A stretch of DNA of 9,394 nt from Vicinamibacteria bacterium (GTDB lineage Bacteria; Acidobacteriota; Vicinamibacteria; Vicinamibacterales; UBA2999): positions 1 to 9,394 of the forward strand of contig JAICEG010000187.1 of assembly GCA_025924295.1 (NCBI GenBank), written 5' to 3'. Made by a program: the position numbers and the translations under genes. How positions within the stretch are numbered: the stretch's first letter is position 1; each line of letters opens with the position of its first letter. The notes under the pieces were generated by a model. The model saw only the letters and a list, made by a program, of their open reading frames with translations, ran no database searches and was not told the DNA's origin. Below, piece by piece: positions 6,554 through 9,394 of this stretch.

Positions 6554-8392
6554 ATGGGTAAAGTCGTAGGAATCGATCTCGGGACGACGAATAGCCTCGT
6601 CGCGTATGTGCACGACGGCGTGCCGCACGTGATCCGCGATGGCGCCGGCGACGCGCTGCTGCCGTCGGTCGTGTCGATTGGCGAGGACGGGACGTTCTAC
6701 GTTGGCCGCGAAGCGCAGCGCCGCCTGTTGACCGCGCCGTCGCGAAGCGTGTACTCGGTCAAGCGCTTCATGGGCCGCGGTATCGACGACGTTCGCGACG
6801 AGGCTGCGCTCCTGCCGTTCACGGTCGGCGGCGAGCCGGGCGGCGTCGTGCGAATCGGGCTGGACGATCGCGAGTTCACCCCGCCCGAGATCTCCGCATT
6901 CGTGCTGCGCGAGCTGAAGCAGCGGGCGGAGGACCACTTCCGGGAGCAGGGCGAGTTCGACTTCGAGGTGGATCGTGCCGTCATCACGGTTCCGGCCTAC
7001 TTCAACGACGCGCAGCGGACCGCTACGCGCGATGCTGGTCGTCTTGCCGGGCTCGAGGTGCTTCGCATCGTGAACGAGCCGACGGCAGCGTCGCTGGCGT
7101 ACGGACTCGACCGGCGCGACCGCGGCATCATCGCCGTCTACGACCTCGGCGGCGGCACGTTCGACATTTCGATCCTCAAGGTCGAGGATGGCGTCTTCCA
7201 GGTGTTGTCGACCAACGGCGATACCCATCTCGGTGGCGATGACATCGACAGGCGGCTCGTGGAGCTGGTGCTGCGCGAAATCGACGGGTCCAAAGAACGA
7301 TCCGCCGAGGAGATCCAAGCCATCCGCAAGGCCGTCATCGCGGCGAAGCACGACCTCACGGACGCCGACGAAGCCGAGATTCGCGTCGACACGCTCGGCT
7401 ATCGTCGTCGCCTGACTCGCGGCGACTTCGAGCAGCTGATTCGTCCGCTGGTCGAGCGAACGATTCACCCTGTGCGTCAGGCGCTTGCCGACGCCGGGCT
7501 CGAGCCGTCCGAGGTGGACGAGGCGGTTCTGGTCGGTGGGTCCACGCGAGTGCCACTCGTTCGTCGAATCGTCTCCGAGCTGTTCGGCCGGACCCCGCAC
7601 AGCGAGCTGAATCCCGATGAGGTCGTCGCGCTCGGCGCCGCGGTGCAGGCCGACATTTTGATCAGCGGCCGTCGCGAGATGCTGCTGCTGGACGTCACAC
7701 CGCTCAGCCTCGGCATCGAGACGATGGGCGGTGTGGTGTCGAAGATCATCCTGCGCAACTCGACGATTCCGGCAAGCGGGCGCGAGATGTTCACGACCGG
7801 GGTCGACAACCAGACCTCGGTCGATATCCACGTGCTGCAAGGCGAACGCGAGCTGGCTGCGGATTGCCGTTCCCTGGCCCGCTTCAAGCTGCGAGGCATT
7901 CCGCCAATGCCGGCGGGCCTGCCTCGCATCGAGGTCCGGTTTCAGATCGACGCCAACGGAATCCTGAGCGTGGCGGCGTCTGAGCTGCGCACGAGCATCG
8001 CGCAGACGATCGAGGTCAAGCCGTCGTACGGCCTGACCGATCAGGAAGTGGAGCGCATGCTGATCGAATCGTTCGAGCATGCCCAGGCCGATATCGATGC
8101 TCGCCTGCTGATCGAGGCGAGAAACGAAGCGGAGACGGTCATTCATGCGACCGAGAAGTCGCTGCGGCGTCCTGACTTTGCAGAGATCGCCGCCGCCGAC
8201 TTGCAACCGGGCGAGCACGAACGAATCGAATCCGTCCTCGACGCGCTGAAGCAGGTGATGGCCGGTACCGACCGGGACGCCATTCGCGATCGGACGCACG
8301 ATCTCAATCACGCCACGCAGCACCTGGCGGAGGTCATGATGAATCGGGGCGTCCGCGAGGCGCTGGCCGGAAAGAATGTGAAAGATGTCTGA
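6554..8392 (+). CDS. hscA: Hsp70-type Fe-S chaperone HscA
   Basis: This specialised Hsp70 binds the LPPVK motif of IscU and drives cluster transfer by ATP hydrolysis with HscB. From the ATG at 6554 it has 612 residues, against 616 in E. coli. The ATPase domain shows GIDLGTTNS (6-14), NEPTAASLAYG (174-184), VYDLGGGTFDISIL (195-208) and the VGGSTRVPLV loop (327-336). The interdomain linker is LLLDVTPLSLGIET (377-390), followed by the substrate-binding sandwich and a helical lid. The ATG gives MGKVVGIDLGTTNS; its only ribosome site (GAGG, 6548-6551) is very close. A GTG at 6521, overlapping the hscB stop, would add 11 residues encoded by the palindrome. The stop overlaps the fdx start by 1 nt (TGATG). 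DnaK is excluded by context and by the short, diverged C terminus. Confidence 0.95.
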   Translation: MGKVVGIDLGTTNSLVAYVHDGVPHVIRDGAGDALLPSVVSIGEDGTFYVGREAQRRLLTAPSRSVYSVKRFMGRGIDDVRDEAALLPFTVGGEPGGVVRIGLDDREFTPPEISAFVLRELKQRAEDHFREQGEFDFEVDRAVITVPAYFNDAQRTATRDAGRLAGLEVLRIVNEPTAASLAYGLDRRDRGIIAVYDLGGGTFDISILKVEDGVFQVLSTNGDTHLGGDDIDRRLVELVLREIDGSKERSAEEIQAIRKAVIAAKHDLTDADEAEIRVDTLGYRRRLTRGDFEQLIRPLVERTIHPVRQALADAGLEPSEVDEAVLVGGSTRVPLVRRIVSELFGRTPHSELNPDEVVALGAAVQADILISGRREMLLLDVTPLSLGIETMGGVVSKIILRNSTIPASGREMFTTGVDNQTSVDIHVLQGERELAADCRSLARFKLRGIPPMPAGLPRIEVRFQIDANGILSVAASELRTSIAQTIEVKPSYGLTDQEVERMLIESFEHAQADIDARLLIEARNEAETVIHATEKSLRRPDFAEIAAADLQPGEHERIESVLDALKQVMAGTDRDAIRDRTHDLNHATQHLAEVMMNRGVREALAGKNVKDV

Positions 8393-8799
8393 TGCCTAAG
8401 GTCACTTTCATCAAGGATGGCAAGGAAACAACCGTGGAGTTCGAGCACGGGAAGCTCGAATATCAACACCACGGCCTCCCCGAATCGTTCCTCGACGTGG
8501 CGATGAACTTCGGCATTCCGCTCGAGCACGCCTGTGGCGGCAGCTGCGCCTGTACGACGTGTCACCTCATCGTCCGCAAGGGGATGGAGAACCTGAGTGA
8601 GGAACAGGACAACGAGCTTGACCGGCTCGACACAGCCTGGGATCTCACGACCAGCTCGCGACTGGGCTGCCAGGCAGTCATCAAGGGTGACGTCGTCGTC
8701 GAGTTCCCGATGTATACGCGGAACTACGTCCAGGAAGGGGGCGGCATCCAACTGGGCAAGTCCGACGAGAAGGAACGGCAAAACGGAGCGCAGCCATGA
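8392..8799 (+). CDS. fdx: ISC-type [2Fe-2S] ferredoxin
   Basis: This adrenodoxin-like ferredoxin supplies electrons for cluster building on IscU, probably to reduce persulfide sulfur from IscS. The cluster ligands are C48, C54 and C57 in ACGGSCACTTCH and C93 in RLGCQA. C52 matches the extra, non-ligand Cys46 of E. coli Fdx, a mark of the isc-type ferredoxin. Residues 80-110 (DTAWDLTTSSRLGCQ, VVEFPMYTRN) match the family. At 135 residues it is longer than E. coli Fdx (111), mostly because of a charged tail (113-135). Its ATG overlaps the hscA stop and its own stop overlaps the iscX start (ATGA), so the three genes appear translationally coupled. Confidence 0.96.
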   Translation: MPKVTFIKDGKETTVEFEHGKLEYQHHGLPESFLDVAMNFGIPLEHACGGSCACTTCHLIVRKGMENLSEEQDNELDRLDTAWDLTTSSRLGCQAVIKGDVVVEFPMYTRNYVQEGGGIQLGKSDEKERQNGAQP

Positions 8800-8999
8800 A
8801 ATGGACGAACTCCGAGGACATCGGGATCGCCCTTTTTGAAAAGTTTCCATCGGTTGACCCGCTCACGGTCCGGTTTACGGACCTGCGTGAGAAGGTGATG
8901 GGACTCGACGGTTTCGACGATGATCCGAAATCATCGAATGAACCGAAGCTCGAGGCTATCCAGATGGCTTGGTACGAAGAATGGAAGGAAAACCAGTAA
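8796..8999 (+). CDS. iscX: IscX, small Fe-S assembly regulator
   Basis: This 67-residue acidic protein has the length and pattern of E. coli IscX (66 residues): MKWTNSEDIGIALFEKFP, DPLTVRFTDL, GFDDDPKSSNE and the Trp near the end (MAWYEEW). IscX binds IscS and iron and modulates the rate of sulfur transfer. The acidic patch FDDDP (39-43) is the likely iron-binding surface. The start overlaps the fdx stop by 4 nt and has GGAG 8 nt upstream. It closes the isc set. IscX is found almost only with complete isc operons, which supports the reading of this cluster as a functional ISC system. Confidence 0.95.
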   Translation: MKWTNSEDIGIALFEKFPSVDPLTVRFTDLREKVMGLDGFDDDPKSSNEPKLEAIQMAWYEEWKENQ

Positions 9000-9023
9000 G
9001 ATAGGCCGCTCGTCTAAAGGTAT

Positions 9024-9394
9024 ATGAACTGCCGCCACATCGCTCTAGCGGCGTTTCTTTCGTCCATGTTGGCCGTTCCTGCGGCAGCGCAGCAGAACGT
9101 CGACGTGAACAAGCTGCCAGTGAATCTGGAGCGGATTCAACGCCAGCTGCAGCAGGCCACCGTCCGCGAAAACCAGGACGGCCTGAACCTCAGTTTCTTC
9201 GTCGACGTCTACGGTCGCGGCCCCCGCATCGAGTTGTGGGCTCCGGAACCCAACCTGCTGACCGGTCCCGCGCCCTACGGTGCTCCCACCCATCGCCAGA
9301 TCCTCGAGCAGATCACGCCGCAGGAGTTCCGCGCCCCCGCCGCTGACTTCAGCTCTCTCTTCCGCTGGCTCGCCGACAAGGCGAAGGATAAGAA
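9024..9394 (+). CDS. Exported protein of unknown function (3' end beyond the window)
   Basis: An open frame runs from the ATG at 9024 to the window edge without a stop (123 codons plus 2 bases). The first 22 residues look like a Sec signal peptide: a short basic start (MNCRH), a hydrophobic stretch (IALAAFLSSMLAV) and a likely cleavage site after PAAA, before QQNVDV. The mature part is hydrophilic with a Gln/Arg-rich helix (LERIQRQLQQA), then Pro-rich segments (LWAPEPNLLTGPAPYGAP). I recognise no domain. AAAGG lies 3 nt before the ATG. It follows iscX by 24 nt on the same strand, so it may be read from the isc operon, but nothing links its function to Fe-S assembly. Confidence 0.65.
   Translation, partial: MNCRHIALAAFLSSMLAVPAAAQQNVDVNKLPVNLERIQRQLQQATVRENQDGLNLSFFVDVYGRGPRIELWAPEPNLLTGPAPYGAPTHRQILEQITPQEFRAPAADFSSLFRWLADKAKDK

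Noticed and set aside
6452..8323. Long minus-strand open frame opposite hscA
   Set aside because: It mirrors the well-conserved HscA frame and shows no family motifs; long antisense frames are expected with this codon bias.

Overview
The window holds a high-GC bacterial chromosome segment with two adjacent gene clusters, all on the + strand. A two-gene sulfur/cysteine cluster (118-2935) is followed by a complete ISC iron-sulfur assembly operon (3031-8999) in the order iscR-iscS-iscU-iscA-hscB-hscA-fdx-iscX. The window ends inside a gene for an exported protein (from 9024). No stretch longer than about 300 bases lacks a gene, and I see no rRNA, tRNA, CRISPR or transposase gene.

The organism cannot be fixed from this window. 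The high GC content, the fused CysM-Mec and CysO-MoeZ genes (an actinobacterial-type pathway rearranged), the zinc-finger HscB and the abundant GTAG-headed palindromes and heptad repeats between genes do not look like a typical gamma- or betaproteobacterium. My best guess is an Acidobacteriota (Vicinamibacteria-like) genome, held weakly. If right, the proteobacterial-style ISC operon may have been acquired by transfer.

Region by region: 19-75 is a large inverted repeat next to promoter P1, which has a perfect TATAAT and an IscR-like operator. The first gene fuses a CysM-type cysteine synthase to a JAMM metalloprotease. The second, overlapping it by 17 nt, fuses a CysO-type sulfur carrier to a MoeB/ThiF E1-like domain and a rhodanese. 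Together they contain all four activities of the Mycobacterium CysM-CysO-Mec-MoeZ thiocarboxylate route to cysteine. Promoter P2 (TTGACG-18 nt-TAAAAT) carries a second copy of the operator and drives the ISC operon, starting with the Rrf2-family regulator.

How the genes fit together: the first cluster would make cysteine from an activated serine using protein-bound sulfur. IscS uses cysteine as its sulfur source and loads IscU. HscB/HscA release the cluster, and Fdx supplies electrons. IscA and IscX are accessory iron/cluster-handling proteins. The matching operators at P1 and P2 suggest that one Fe-S-sensing regulator controls both cysteine supply and cluster assembly.

The spacers inside the ISC operon are unusual. 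iscS-iscU contains two opposed REP-like units. iscU-iscA and iscA-hscB contain 7-nt/14-nt repeat arrays that form hairpins. hscB-hscA contains a REP-like unit whose GTAG head supplies the hscB stop codon.
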